Assembly: GCA_947683625.1 (NCBI GenBank)
Contig: CANTUR010000659.1
Location: 607,501 to 671,500, forward strand
Reading direction: 5' to 3'
Length of the DNA: 64,000 bases
From: Mallotus nudiflorus
Taxonomy: Eukaryota; Streptophyta; Magnoliopsida; Malpighiales; Euphorbiaceae
In this document: piece after piece, positions 1 to 12,160 of the stretch
How the letters are laid out: each line of letters starts with the position of its first letter
Position numbering within the stretch: the first letter of the stretch is position 1
Made by a program: the position numbers and the translations under genes
The notes under the pieces: model-generated
Told to the model about the DNA's origin: nothing
What the model saw: the letters and a program-made list of their open reading frames with translations, nothing else
Database searches by the model: none

Positions 1-1065
1 TTTTATATACACTCATCATATATATTTGGTATATTTTGGTGTACATTTGGTATATATTCTGTATATGCTTGGTATATGTTTGGTATATAAATAGTATATT
101 TCTTTAAAAATGGATGCTATCATTTTTAAATTATGCATGTTATTATTTTTTATAATTATACGATTTATTTAAAGGATAACAGTAGAACGTGCTACCTATT
201 GGGCTACACTAGGACTGTGTTCATACCAGTGCGTTAGATTTTAGGGTTGAGATTATGAAATCATTTGATGTGAGACTTGATTATTTCAATTATAGAGAAT
301 TATGGTGAGAGAGTAGTGTGATTGCAGGAGCTTGGTTGACCTAGTGTCTTGGGGCCAATCACATTGACAGTGAGACTGCGAGAGCTCGATTGGCTTAGTG
401 TCTCAGGGCCAGTCTACTATCCAAAAATGAAAAAGAGTATTATTTTGGAATTAAGTAAGCCTGTTTGCTAGTGAGACTTAATAATTAAGGTTGTATAATA
501 TTTTAGGGTTCTACTTTGATCCTTCACTCAAATAAACTTTTTCTGCATTTATTATTATATAAATGTGGATTTTAACATCTATGGGAAATGCATGTATATA
601 TATACTTATATTGATGCTTGATTGTATATAACTTTAGGTTGCATGTATATATATTATAATAATTCACTCAGTGAGGTCTGACTCCTCTTAATATTTTTTT
701 TACATGATCTTCTTCTTCTTCAGACCTCCCCTGTAGTACTATTCACCGGACTCTTTCCTCCTCAGCTGATTTGTGTAAATATTGAACTATTATTTTCTTG
801 TATTTTAGTAATCACTACAATAGTAGCGTTATTGCATTGGTAGTGTGTTGTAATATTAGAGATTTTATACTGAATATTGTATAAAGATATTTTTATTATG
901 TTATACAATAAAGATTTTCTTTTATATTAAATAAAGTTTTAATTCTTGTGTATTTTTATATTATTATTACATGTGTTTTTATTTTAAGGCTTGTTGTGGG
1001 TTTCGAATTCAAAAGAATTCCTATTCCTTAGCCCCGATTATGAATCCCTAGTTTGGGTCGTGATA
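1..1065 (+). repeat. 5' LTR of element 1, 3' portion only
   Basis: This is the last ~1.07 kb of a long terminal repeat. It aligns along its length with 13814-14856 and with the ends of the other family LTRs in the window. It contains the family hairpin pair (316-420) and the terminal GAATTC-AAAA-GAATTC hairpin, and ends GGGTCGTGATA, where other copies end GTGACA. The first ~2 kb lie outside the window. Confidence 0.88.
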
Positions 1066-1069
1066 AAGT

Positions 1070-1081
1070 TGGTCTTAGAGC
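1070..1081 (+). promoter_or_regulatory. Degenerate primer binding site, initiator Met-tRNA type
   Basis: The 12 bases just after the LTR read TGGTCTTAGAGC. The intact element 2 has TGGTATCAGAGC, complementary to the 3' end of plant initiator methionine tRNA. Two mismatches indicate decay. Confidence 0.75.
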
Positions 1082-1273
1082 CCTAGGTTTTTAGTGTTGT
1101 GGACCTAGGTTATCAGAGTTGTGTTTTATTTGAAACTACTACAGCCAATTAGGTTTGATTATTTATTTGATAAGTTTTCCTTAATATAGTATTATGTGTA
1201 ATCGTTAAGTTATCTATTCGTTGTTTGTTTATTATCTATTTGTCTGAATTTTCATTGCTTTTATCTTTTCAGA

Positions 1274-2640
1274 ATGAGGAGGTGAGCACGTGTCGCTCTA
1301 CCGGTTATTAAGGTCGAGGATGATGAGTCCTTTTAGGATGAGATTTTACCTTTAGAGCCACCAGCCAAGCTTAGAGGTAGAGGTAGAGATAGACCTTGAG
1401 GAGCGATAGGTTGCCATAGACAGAGAGAGCTATAGGATGAGGAACCTGTAGTGCAGGAGTTTGAGGAAGCTACTATACCTCAAGTTGCACCGCAATTACA
1501 ACTTGTTTATCACCAAGGTATGTATGACCCTAAGGCAGCATTATTTTACGCCAGAGTCGATAAGATATCATTTGATAGGACGTCAAACCCTCTAGATTTT
1601 CTACAGCCACTAAGAGGAGGACTCAGACCGCTCACACCGAGTATCAAAGGATCATAATTGTCGAGCTATCTATACAGGGACCAACCTTGGATTAATTTAT
1701 TCATGTCATTCAGCCATTGATAATGATAATGACTTGGGCTTAGTTTTGAGAGAGATTCATAAGGTGTTTCTACCCTGAGCCATTATAGATGAGCTATAGA
1801 CTCAGATTGACCAGCATTACTAGAGGAGACAGATCTATAAAGGACTATACAATCCTCAAACTAGGTTGATATGTAGAGGACCTAATGAGAGATCAATACT
1901 TTATAGTTATGATGTACATATCGGACTGGGTTCTGCATTTACTGGGATGCCTACTGCATGCCTTACTCTTGAGTCGATGTTAGAGTTAGCCAAGGAGATA
2001 GAGCTTAAATTAGTCAAGCAAGGAGTTATGCCTGATTCTTATTAGTTATGAGGTGTACATGCAAGAGGATTGCAAAGTACTCAATACACCACTTTCTAGA
2101 TTGGCTCTAGCAATCGACAAAGATGATCCTATCAATAGAGTTAGAGACCTCAATAGAGAGTCCATAGGAGTAGCAAACATGGCCATGGTGGACCGCGTAG
2201 ACCTATTAGATTCGGTTATGGAGCTACCAGTAGTAGAAGTGGTCAGAGCTTAGGTTACGGTAGCACAGGATCAGCAACTAGTGCTTATTAGATATGTGGG
2301 AGAGTCCATCAGGGACCATACTATATGACTCCTAGGGCTTATTTTATGCATATAGATGGGGCATTTTTCCAAAGCATATCCATATTATGGCTATCAATAG
2401 CAATTTTTGCAACAATTCATTGCTAGTTCAGCTCCAGTTCCTTATCAGTTGCCTCCAGCTCAGTATCTGAGTACAATGCAGCTTGTAGCCCAACAGGGGC
2501 ATGGCAGAGGTAGTAGAGGAGGTGCCAGGAGTTTTGGTAAGGCTTCCACTAGCCAGTAGGGAGGTCGAGGTTAAGCCAAAGTTTTCACCCTCACCCAACA
2601 AGATACTCAGGCATCCAATGCCGTTGTTGCAGGTATGCTT
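1274..2640 (+). pseudogene. gag remnant of element 1
   Basis: The start ATGAGGAGG at 1274 matches the gag start of element 2 at 44152, but the fourth codon is a stop. A readable piece at 1451-1657 contains the family motif YDPKAALFYAR followed by SNPLDFL, like element 2's SDPEAALFYAT. The region near 2290-2330 corresponds to the zinc knuckle (ICGRVHQG), with its first cysteines lost. Gag would form the virus-like particle and bind the element RNA. Multiple stops and frameshifts make it non-functional. Confidence 0.8.
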
Positions 2641-4161
2641 CTAATCTGTTACTTGGATGCTAGAGTTTTGATTGATCCAGGTGCCACACATTCTTTCGTG
2701 TCCCCTATTTTTCTTTAAAGTCGTGTTGGTAAGCTTCAAGGATGGCTTTTCCTTTATCTGTCATCACTCTTTTAAGCAATTCGTTAAACATTAACATGGT
2801 TCTTTCTGGATGTGTAGTGCTAGTAGGAGACAAACAAACTATCAATGGAATTGGGGTTATTGGATGTGATGGAGTTTGATGTGATCCTTAGTATGGATTG
2901 GTGATTATCAAAGTAAAGAGGTGATTTTCAAAATTCATGATAAAGAAGAGTTCAAGTTTATGGGTCACAAAAGTTTTGCACCTCAGAATCTTATCTCCAC
3001 TATTATGACTAGAAAAATGTTAAGGAAAGGTTGTCAGGGATACTTGGCACTAGTTAGGGATACTTCAGTGGAGAAGTTATTTCTCATAGATGTTCCAATT
3101 GCCTGTGAGTTTCTTGATATTTTTCCTAATGAGTTGCTAGGTTTACCACCTCATAGAGAGATCCCATTCTATATAGATGTGGTCCTAGGTACAACTCCTA
3201 TTTTAATGCCGCCCTATAGAATGGCTCCTGTGGAGTTGAAGGAATTGAAGGAGCAATTGCAAGATTTGTTGGATAAGGGTTTCATTAGACCCAGGGTTTC
3301 TCTTTAAGGTGTACTAGTCCTATTTGTGAAGAAGAAGGATGGTAGAGATTGTGCATTAATTATAGAGAGATAAATAAAGTAACAATGAAGAACAAGTACC
3401 TCTTCCAAGGATAGATTATATGTTTGATCAATTTCAAGGTGCACAGTTCTTTTCCAAAGTTGACTTGAGGTTAGGTTATCATCAGTTGTGAATCAATGAA
3501 GCCGATGTTCCTAAAATGGCATTCTGCACTCAATATGGTCACTATGAGTTTCTGGTTATGTCTTTCGAGTTGATTGATGCACTAGCTGCTTTTATGGATA
3601 TGATGAGTAAGGTATTCAGACAGTTTATGGGATCAATTTGTGGTAGTCTTCATTGATGATATACTAGTGTATTCGAAGAGTATGGAAGAGCACGAATATC
3701 ACTTGAGGATAATACTGCAAAAACTGAGAGAACATCAGCTTTATGCTAAATTCTTGAAGTGTGATTTTTGGTTAGAGAGTGTTGCATTCCTTAGATACGT
3801 GGTGTCTAACGATGGTATTCATGTTGATCCCCATAAGATAAAGGCAATGTCTAAGTGGCCCAAACCGATATTAGTCGTAAAGATTCAAAGTTTTATAGGT
3901 TTGGCTAGGTATTATAGGAGATTTATGCAAGATTTCTTGAGAAGTATAGCTCCTATGACTCACCTAACTCAGAAGAATGTGAAGTTTATGTGGCCAGATG
4001 CTTGTGAGAACAGTTTTCAGTTACTGAAGGAGAAGTTGACCATAACTCTAGTTCTAACCTTACTTAATGGAGTAGACAAGTTCACTGTGTATTGTGATGC
4101 CTCTAGAGTCAGCCTAGGTTATATGTTGATGAAAAATGGTAGGGTGATAGCTTATGCTTGA
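2641..4161 (+). pseudogene. Protease and reverse transcriptase remnant of element 1
   Basis: The protease motif is readable near 2661-2705 as LIDPGATHSF, where the usual retroelement motif is D-S/T-G-A. RT follows: 2921-3307 carries the N-terminal part with VPIACEFLDIFPNELLGLPPHRE and the strand PPYRMAPVEL. The palm catalytic motif FIDDILVYS lies in 3640-4161. The thumb and connection with GLARYYRRF come next, then the start of RNase H (FTVYCDAS). Between 3308 and 3640 the frame is lost several times. The family enzyme copies element RNA into DNA; this copy cannot. Confidence 0.85.
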
Positions 4162-5448
4162 AGGCAATTAAAGAAGTATTAACAGAATTATCCTACTCAC
4201 GACCTAAAGATGGCTACAGTGATCTTTCCTCTTAAGATTTAGAGACATTATTTGTATAGTGTGACTTATGAGATTTTCACAGATCATAAGAGTTTGAAGT
4301 ACATTTTCCAGCAAAGATATCTAAACTTGAGGCAGAGGAGATGGTTAGAACTCCTGAAGGATTATGACTATAATATTCTTTATCATGCATGTAACGCTAA
4401 TGTGGTAGTAGATGACTTGAGTAGGAAGTCCTTAGGTAGTCTTTCTCATATTTGTGTGGAGAGGAGACCTTTGATCCAAGAGTTGCATAAGTTAGTAGAT
4501 CAAGGTTTGACGATGAATATTAATAGATCAGGAGGACTATTAGCTCAGTTCAGAGTCAGATCAGTATTAAGAGATAGGATTAAGGCAGCTAAGGATCGAG
4601 ATCCTATTCTAGTAGAGCTTGAGGAGAATGTTCATGTAAGGAAGTTTACTGATTTTATACTTAATGATAAAGGTGTTTTATGGATTAGTGGTAGATTATG
4701 AGTTCTTGATATGGATAACTTGAGAGAAGAGATCCTTGAAGAAGCACATTTTACAGCTTACAGCGTACATCTAGGTGTTACTAAGATGTACCATAGCATC
4801 AAAGATTTGTACTGATGGGATAGATTGAAGAAGGATGTAACTGATTATGTTTCTAAGTGCTTGACTTATTAGCAAGTGAAAAATGAGCATCATAAGCCTT
4901 CTAAGAAGTTTTAGCCTCTTCTTATTCTTGAGTGGAAGTGGTAGAGAGTTGCTATGAATTTTTTTGTAGGGTTACCTCATTCTAAGGATGGATACAATTC
5001 CATCTGGGTGATTATGGATAGCTTAACCAAATCAACTCACTTCTTACCAGTTAAACCTACTTATTTTATAGCTAAGCTGGCTAAGCTATTTGTTAAGCAT
5101 ATTGTGTTCCTTTATGGAATGCCTATTTCCAGTATATCTTATAGAGGTTCAATGTTTACCTCTTGATTTTGGTAGAAGTTATAGGATGCAATGGGCACCA
5201 GGCTTAATTTCAGTACTACTTTTTACCCTTAGACAAATGGTCAATCTGAGAGGATGATCCAAAAACTTGAGGATATATTGAGGATGTGTGTATTGGATCT
5301 TAGAAGTAGCTGGGATGATCATTTACCACTAATGGAGTTTGCATATATTAACAGCTACCATAGCAATATTAAAATGGCACCGTATGAAGCTCTGTATGGA
5401 AGGAAGTGTAGATTCTTTCTGTGTTAGGATGAGATTAGAGAGAGAGCA
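4162..5448 (+). pseudogene. RNase H and integrase remnant of element 1
   Basis: RNase H continues in 4252-4701 (EIFTDHKSLKYIFQQ, then ANVVVDDLSRKS, where element 2 has ANVIADALSRKS). The integrase zinc-binding zone follows around 4740-4880 (YSVHLGVTKMYHSIKDLY), with a stop where the aligned family residue is W. The catalytic core begins at 4954 with MNFFVGLPHSKDGYNSIWVI; the first catalytic aspartate, present as MDF in element 2, is asparagine here. Further stops at 5164-5240 break the core. Confidence 0.8.
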
Positions 5449-5955
5449 TTGACTGGACTTGATATTATTCAGGATGCAACAGAGAAGGTTGCTATAATCA
5501 GACAGAGATTAGAAATCGAAGCTAGCAGACAGATCTATATCGATATGAAATGTAGAGATATGGAGTTTCAGGTTAGAGACTATATGTTTCTAAAGGTGTC
5601 TTCGATGAAGGGTGTGATGAGGTTTGGAAAAAAGGGAAAATTAACACCGAGATATATTATACCATTTAAGATTATAGAGAGAGTGGGCATGGTTGCATAT
5701 TGGTTAGCTTTGCTTCTGAATCTATCTCAAGTGCATCTAGTGTTCTATATCTCAATGCTAAGGAAGTATGTTTCATACCCTTCGCACGTGTTACAGCCTG
5801 AGAGTGTGGAAGTGAATGAAGACCTGATGTATAAGGAAGAGCCAGTCACAATAGTGGACTATCAAGTTCATCAGTTGTGTTCGAAGTAGATTCCGATGGT
5901 CAATGTGTTATGGAGGAGCACACTTAAGAGACTGAAGTAGAAATGCGGGTGGCCT
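5449..5955 (+). pseudogene. Integrase C-terminal and chromodomain-like tail of element 1
   Basis: The ORF at 5449-5889 holds the integrase C-terminal GPY/F-like module (PRYIIPFKIIERVG, then the H-x-V-F-Y/H-x-S-x-L-R-K-Y pattern). It ends in EEPVTIVDYQVHQL. The continuation after a stop at 5887 (MVNVLWRS) matches the chromodomain-like tail of element 2 at 48690-48800. In chromoviruses this domain is thought to guide integration to particular chromatin. The stop removes its second half. Confidence 0.75.
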
Positions 5956-6026
5956 ACCCTTACCCTTTTCCTTAATGAATTCTTGTTGTTTCTTCTTTTA
6001 TTTTAAATTTGAGGATGAATTTTTAT

Positions 6027-6039
6027 AAAGGGGGAAGAT
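6027..6039 (+). promoter_or_regulatory. Polypurine tract of element 1
   Basis: AAAGGGGGAAGA lies immediately before the LTR start TGTGAAGACTC at 6040. It matches position and sequence of the tract of element 2 at 48882-48893 and would prime plus-strand DNA synthesis. Confidence 0.8.
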
Positions 6040-6110
6040 TGTGAAGACTCGATATTTTAAATTATTAAAAATTATTTTGAAATATGCAAAAATAAAATAA
6101 TCATAATATA
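6040..6110 (+). repeat. 3' LTR of element 1, first fragment
   Basis: TGTGAAGACTCGATATTTT corresponds to the LTR starts at 40580, 48895 and 22211. About 70 bases can be followed before pararetrovirus-type sequence takes over. The exact junction is uncertain by a few tens of bases because both sides are AT-rich. Confidence 0.7.
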
Positions 6111-6186
6111 TTTATCAGCCTTGTTTTTACATAAGGTGGAATTATTATAATTCATATGAAGACTAAAAGAGAAGAAATTCTTAAAC

Positions 6187-6833
6187 ATGACAGAACCAGA
6201 AAGCTCTTCTGTTCCCTCTTCTACTCCCTCTGTAATATGTGATTATAAGTATGTGCCAACTAAGTCTGTTGATGTTACCCTATCACCCCCCATCAACCAA
6301 ACCACCCAGAAAAAGACTGATTACTTGTATGAATTTACTTACCTTCCTGAAGACCAAAAGATTGAAGAATCAAAGTTTCCACTGTTGAACCCTTATGATG
6401 CCTTTTCAAAATCCAAAATAAACTAGAAACAATCTTTTAAAGCTCTTGTAAACTGACTCACTTCTTCTATAAAAGAATATGTTCAAGCCTCCAGCTTTGA
6501 TCAACACCATATACAGAACAAATCGTGACCTTAGAAATTCCTCCAGAATTTCTACGAACTTGGCTTAACCAGGGATACACTCACATACACTTTAGAGCTA
6601 TAAGGTTAGGACTCTCCTACCATGGCAGAGCAGGGCAACCTATTTTCTCTATGATCGCTCTTTTGGATTCTAAATATAAACAGTATCAACATGCTGTAAT
6701 TGGGACCATAGAGACATCCTTAAATGTTGGCTCAGTATTCTTTACATTTTTCCCAAATTATAATCTGGCCCTTTCCGATCCCCATGCCTTGACAGCTTTA
6801 AAAGTCCAACTCCAGATCCTTGGTGCTGAATAA
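6187..6833 (+). pseudogene. Pararetrovirus movement protein region
   Basis: Two pieces are seen. 6187-6426 encodes a serine/proline-rich N-terminus. 6525-6833 encodes a stretch with LRTWLNQGYTHIHF, LGLSYHGRAG and LNVGSVFFTFFPNYNLALSD, which resembles the 30K-type movement proteins of florendo/petuviruses. Such proteins carry virus between plant cells through plasmodesmata. The two pieces are in different frames and the second ends in a stop at 6831-6833. Family assignment is from remembered resemblance, not a search. Confidence 0.65.
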
Positions 6834-8660
6834 ATCTCCACATCCAAAGTAGCCACCCTTCTCTACCAAATTGTCTACCGTCTCCAAAACCATGCTATCA
6901 ACTTATCACTACCCTGTGTCCAAAATGATGCTTTATTCATAAAAGCAGACTCTCATAATACTCCCACATGCATTCACACACCTAAAAAACTTTCTAGGAA
7001 TGATTTGTTAAAATTATTCCCAGAAAAGTGGATCACCAATTATGAGAAGTTGCATGAGACAGTGGAACCAATTCAAGGTACAGACCCTGTGCATATCAAA
7101 AGATCTGATGGATCGGTTGATACGATCTTTAGGAGAAAATAAGAGACTCCTACAGTTTTTAATACATAGTTCATGATCAATCCTTGGGATCCATAAGATA
7201 ACATCCTTGTAGCCTCTTTTGATAATTCTGGAAGACCAGTCTATGCTTTTAAGCGTGATGGTCACTGTTATTTTAATTATTGTGATTGTGATGATTATTA
7301 TGTTGCATCCTACTTTGATGATGATGAGAAGAAAAAGAAAAAGAAGAAATCTCTAGGAAAATATAGTGAAAAGGAATTCAGAAGAAGATATGAAGATGGA
7401 GATTCAAGCATATGCACTCTGGGACAACCTTCAGGAAAATATGATTATCTTGTATCATATTCTCCTCCTGCTTGGTACAAACCACCAGCTACTCAAAATA
7501 TTCCTTCTGAACCTTGCAAGCCTCAAATACCTCCTTCCCAGCCGAAACCTAAGTCAGCTCCTCTCCCATGTTACAAAAAAGCTTTGAAATGGGTAAGAAA
7601 AGAAAACTCAGCCGAGATTCAAAAGCCAAAGTCTTTACCCCAAATCTGTATATTCCAACCCACAGACTTTCCTCCTTTAACCAAAGAAACAAAAAACCAA
7701 ATTACCATGCAGCCTTTTATCCTGGAGTCAAACATTGTTGATGCAGATGGCAGACCTAGACAAACAACTCCGACTGAAGCAGTAGTCAACTAATAGACAC
7801 AAAATGCTTGTGCTCAAAATCAAAAACTGAAGCTTATTGAAGAAAAGATTGATGGAGTTGCTGAACATACGAATTTGGCAGAAAAAAAGTTCCAGGCCTT
7901 TGAAAAATGAATGACAGCAGTTCATGTAGAATTACAAAGGCAGATAGAGATGAAGCACCAGGAACTTATGCGAATCATCAGCAACAAAGGCACATTGAAT
8001 AGCATTCAAATGAAAGAAATAGAAATTTTAAACTTGAAAGCCCAGGTTGACCAACTTGAAAAAGATCTTAAAAGAAAGAAAGAAGAGTTGTCCTCACAAA
8101 CCTCTTCAAAATCTTTCTCTCCAGATCCTTTAGGTCTTTTGTACAGCCCTTATTCAATTCCCAGTTCACCATACACAGCCTCTTCCACCCAATCTTTATT
8201 TCCTACACCAACAGCTCCCTTGAATATTCCTCCAAATTTTCAAGGATTTAAATCCTCATTAAAAACCCCCTCTCAAACACAGTCCTCTGATGAAACAACA
8301 GCAAAAAAAGGAAAAACAGTCTATTTCTCTCAAACTGAGAAACCTAAAACAACACCTTCTGAATCATTACCCAAAAATACCTCACCAACGTCATCACCAA
8401 AAGAGTCAGAACACCCTCTAATGATGGTGAATCCTATCTCTTCCTTTTTGGAAAAATGTGCTGAAAATGTCATGCCCAACTTTTCAATTGAATCTGTTTC
8501 AAAGGAAAGTTCATCTTCTGAATCTTCAGAAAGTGACTCTGATTCAGATTATGAAATACCCTACCAATTGATGGTTGATGATGCTACATCTTCTAGAGGA
8601 CCTCAAGTTGAAGAAGTTAATGATCCAGAAGAAGAATTTGAACAGCCCAGAACACCATAG
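6834..8660 (+). pseudogene. Pararetrovirus polyprotein middle region (proline-rich and coiled coil)
   Basis: This is mostly one frame, the same as the movement-protein piece at 6525 and the capsid pieces at 8778 and 9180, with isolated stops (for example near 7140-7200 and 7790-7795). It contains an acidic/lysine-rich block near 7310-7350 and a proline-rich block near 7480-7560. A predicted coiled coil at about 7911-8090 has a heptad-like pattern in MKEIEILNLKAQVDQLEKDL. A long Ser/Thr/Pro-rich acidic tail follows to 8660. No enzymatic motif is visible. It probably links movement and capsid domains. Confidence 0.55.
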
Positions 8661-9540
8661 CCAAATCCATAGATAAATTTCCAAAAAAATACTGGAAACT
8701 ACTTTACCCTGGATGATGTTCCTCCTTCACAATATCGGAATAGATTTCTGGAATTTAGAGCATGGATAGCTGGACAAATGCTTATTCTTAGAGTAGAAAT
8801 TAGGGTTGTTATTGAAACATTTCTTGCAAAAATGGTGGGAAAGCTAGCAAACTGGTATGCTTCTCTGAATGCTTATGCTAGAACCCAGTTGATGGATGCC
8901 ACTTCATCAGAAGATTTTCTAGGACTCTTGCATTATGAGTTCTTAGGAAAATGGGATGATGATCTTGAAGTTGCACGAAAGGAGTATTACCAGATGAAAT
9001 GTTGTTCACTACAAAGAAAAGATCTAGAAAGACATTTCCAAAATATGTCTACTAGATTTTACCTGTTAGGAGGCACTGCTAATCCTAATTTAAAACAAGC
9101 CTTTTTGGCTTCTATTCCCGAGATCCTTGCCTTTCGAATGTTTTTAATCCTTCAATAATCAAATTACAAAGTTGGAGATGTGCTAATGGGACATTTGTAT
9201 CAGATCATGATTCAAGCTCATACCCAGTTATGTGATCAAAGGAAGATGATTAAACTGTATCTGGGCAGTAGGAAGAATCCTTTGGGAAAACTTTCATGTG
9301 ATAGGCTTGATTTGCAGATCAAATGCAAAGATACTGATGTTTGTGTTTGTCCATCAAAGAAGAAGAAACATTTCTTCAAATTGAAGAAGAAAGGAAAAGA
9401 TCCAAGTTTAAGAAGTGGAAGTATTACAAGAAGAAAAAGTTCCGTGGCAAGAAAAAAATTGACAGATGTTACATCTGTGGGAAAAAGGGTCATTTTGCAA
9501 AAAATTGCCCTTAAAAAACAAAGAAGACTGAGCAAATGAT
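8661..9540 (+). pseudogene. Pararetrovirus capsid region with CCHC zinc knuckle
   Basis: 8778-9158 is a capsid-like helical domain (LANWYASLNAYARTQL, GLLHYEFLGKW). The following frame becomes lysine-rich. A zinc knuckle CYICGKKGHFAKNC (C-x2-C-x4-H-x4-C) is encoded at 9467-9508 in a different frame from the preceding basic stretch, so at least one frameshift separates them. Caulimovirid capsid proteins end in exactly this basic-plus-knuckle arrangement, which binds nucleic acid. Confidence 0.75.
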
Positions 9541-10180
9541 TCAACAAATTCAGTAGATCACTAAAGTAGACCTGAATGATGCTAATCTTGAGTGTCTCTT
9601 TTCAGAAGAAGAAGAAGCTTCACCAGAATGTTTTTTTGCTGTAGGCCAAGAGACAGACTCAGAAATTTCTAGCTCTGAAATAGAGTCCTGGAATGACCAG
9701 TTCTTAATTGGTGGTGATAATAGAGACATGATAGCCCTAACTCATGAAAAACATCCAATACCTTTGTTCCTTATCCAAATTTACCCAACCAGTTATTCCA
9801 AACCCATAAAACTTGTAGCCTTGATTGACACTGGAGCCAAAACTACCATTCTCAACCCAAAAGCCTTGCCTAAAGAATGTTAGAAACATCATTCTAAGTA
9901 TTTATCTACAGCTAATAGAGAATTACTTGAAACTGGCCTTAAAACCAGACACCCAATAAAGATCCAATTCTTTCCAAATTGTTACACCTGGACATATGTT
10001 CTTGGATCTTCTTTACCTGGAAAAGATATTATCATTGGCTTTGATGTCTATTGGAAGATGAAAGACTTAAGAATTCTTCCCAATGGACTCAAGTTCAAGA
10101 AATACTTTCAACCATTCACCAATATTTCTTCTATCCTTTTTGTTGACCAAACCGTTTCTCAACCAAACCTTTAAACTATT
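9541..10180 (+). pseudogene. Pararetrovirus aspartic protease region
   Basis: An acidic linker precedes the protease active-site motif LIDTGAKTTILN, with the aspartate codon at 9827-9829. Downstream IIIGFDVYW (about 10030-10050) corresponds to the C-terminal protease strand. The enzyme would cleave the viral polyprotein. An in-frame stop follows soon after the active site (near 9881), and others occur near 10170, so it is not intact. Confidence 0.75.
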
Positions 10181-11808
10181 AATGAGTTCTTATTAAAAGA
10201 ATGCAGTGCCCAGTCTCATACAGAGTTTCTTTAGAAATGCTCATCACCATTGTGGAAAAATGAGGAGTTATTCATCTCCTTACCTTTCAAACAAAATGAA
10301 GATGTCAACCCAACAAAGGCAACTCATCCACGAATGACTCCCTCTGATCTTAAATTGGCAATTGAAGAATGCAACCAATTGGAAGACCAAGTTCTAGTTG
10401 TTCCCATAAAATTAGAATGGGCATGCCAAGATTTTTATGTAAACAAAATATCAGAACAAGTTCGTGGAAAGAAAAGATTGGTGATCGACTATCAACCTTT
10501 GAATTTCTTCCTCAGGGATGATAAATTCCCTTTGCCAAAAATTTCCTCATTATTTGCATTTTTGGTGGGAGCTAAAATCTTTTCAAAATTTGATTTGAAG
10601 GTTGGATTTTGGCAACTTGGAATCAAAGAGGAAGACAAATACAAAATGGGCTTTTGTATTCCAAACAGACACTATCAATGGAATGTGCTGCCTTTTGGAC
10701 TCAAAGTAGCCCCATCACTGTTCCAACGGGCTATGATCAAAATCTTTGAGCCCATCCTCTCCAGCGCTCTTATTTATATTGATGATATTCTTTTATTTTC
10801 TACAGATATAAAAACCCATGAGAAACTACTCCAACAGTTTGCTAATCTTGTACAACATTATGGTGTTATGCTTTCACCCACCAAAATGTTCATTGGCCAA
10901 ACAGAAATAGATTTTCTTGGAATGAGATTCAAAGAAGCGAAGTATCTTCCAGGTCCTCATGTTGCAACAGAACTAGATAAATTTCCAAAAGAAAATCTTT
11001 ATGTCAAACAAATCAGATAAGTTCTTTGCATTATCAATTATCTCAGGGATTTTATTCCTCACTTAACAAAGAAGACAGCCCCTCTCAGAGCTCTTCTAAG
11101 AAAGAATCCTTCACCATGGTCCTCAGAACAAACAGAAGCTCTTGAACAACTCAGAATTTGCATAAAAAATCTTCCTGATCTCCAGATTCCCTCCACAGGA
11201 AAAAGAATCCTTCAAACAGATGCAAGCGATCAATTTTAGGGAGCTATTCTTTTAGAAGAGGATGACAATAAGAAAAAACGGATTTGTGCTCATGCTAGTG
11301 GAAAGTTCATAGATGGAGAATGCCATTGTCACTCAACCTTCAAAGAGGTCTTAGCAGTTAAATATGGCATAAAAAGTTCGAATTCCATCTAATTGGTCAT
11401 CATTTCAAAGTTGTGATGGACTGCTCATCATTTCCAAAAATGCTTGAATTCAAAGGAAAGACTCTGCCCCATCCTCAACTTCTCAGAATAAAAGAATGTT
11501 TCAGTAAGTATGACTTTGAAGTAGAACACATCAAAGGAGAGGATAACCTGTTACCAGATCTTTTAAGCAGACTACCTGTCTCTTGTGAAAAACCCTTTCA
11601 GCTGAAAGTTCTTCCCATGCTATACATGTACCAAACTATGAATGCCAACTTTCTTGAAAAAGGTATTCCTCCATCCTTACCATCACACATTTCCATGACC
11701 ATCCTTAATCAAAAGGCAAGAACTCAAATTTTTGAACTTCAATCCGGACTAATCAGAAAATATGGGTCAGATTTCTTTCACAAATTAGGCTCAAGTATTG
11801 GAGTTTAA
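10181..11808 (+). pseudogene. Pararetrovirus reverse transcriptase and RNase H
   Basis: The ORF at 10250-11020 (256 codons) spans most of the RT: KKRLVIDYQPLN, FSKFDLKVGFWQL, PFGLKVAPSLFQRAM and the catalytic YIDDILLFS. The FLGMRF connection follows. RNase H is readable from about 11215 (QTDASDQF) and in 11413-11808, which carries the terminal IKGEDNLLPDLLSR motif. A frame change lies between 11020 and 11413 and a stop near 11237. The catalytic aspartates of the RT palm are present, but the reading frame as a whole is broken. The last recognisable viral codon is at about 11805. Confidence 0.82.
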
Positions 11809-12040
11809 TTTTTTTTATTATGGTTTAATATTAAGTTATGATTTAAAAGTTAGTTTATTGTTAAATATTATTTATTTATTTAATAATAATATTATTTTTA
11901 TTAAATTATGAATAGTGTAAATTTAGTATATTTATTGTATTTAAATATTTTTGGTATACTTTTATTAAGTCTAAATTTAATTGATATATATATGTGTTAG
12001 TGTGTTGTTAAATATATATGTATATTTATTAAAGTAAGTT

Positions 12041-12066
12041 AATATATATATATATATATATAAAGG
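12041..12066 (+). promoter_or_regulatory. Probable TATA box of the element 1 3' LTR
   Basis: An (AT)n tract ends TATATATAAAGG, followed by the CT-rich, GC-richer zone. The same order (TATA tract, then CT-rich zone) recurs at about 19635, 22668, 41030 and 49340 in other LTRs, suggesting the LTR promoter. The start site is inferred only. Confidence 0.45.
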
Positions 12067-12131
12067 CAGAAGCTATTAAATTTTTAGATTTTTCTCTCTC
12101 CTCCTCCTTTTCTTCTTTTTTTTTTTTTACT

Positions 12132-12160
12132 TTCTTCTTCTTCTTCTTCTTCTTCTTCCA
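12132..12160 (+). repeat. CTT/TTC trinucleotide microsatellite
   Basis: At least eight tandem CTT units follow a poly-T run in the CT-rich zone of the LTR. Confidence 0.85.

Larger units (their letters stand above)
6111..11808 (+). mobile_element. Endogenous pararetrovirus (Caulimoviridae), partial and decayed
   Basis: Domain order along the plus strand is movement protein, a low-complexity and coiled-coil region, capsid region with CCHC knuckle, aspartic protease, reverse transcriptase, RNase H. No integrase is present. That order is diagnostic of caulimovirids and excludes an LTR retrotransposon. The arrangement in essentially one polyprotein, and the movement-protein style, fit florendovirus- or petuvirus-like lineages, but I cannot place it firmly. 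Stops and frameshifts are present in several domains, and I see no primer site or intergenic promoter region, so both ends look incomplete. It sits inside the 3' LTR of element 1: LTR sequence resumes at about 11809, aligning with 19440 onward in LTR C. It is a relic, not an episomal genome. Confidence 0.85.

Noticed and set aside
9236..9547. 103-codon minus-strand ORF rich in Leu/Phe
   Set aside because: Antisense shadow of the lysine-rich end of the viral capsid region.
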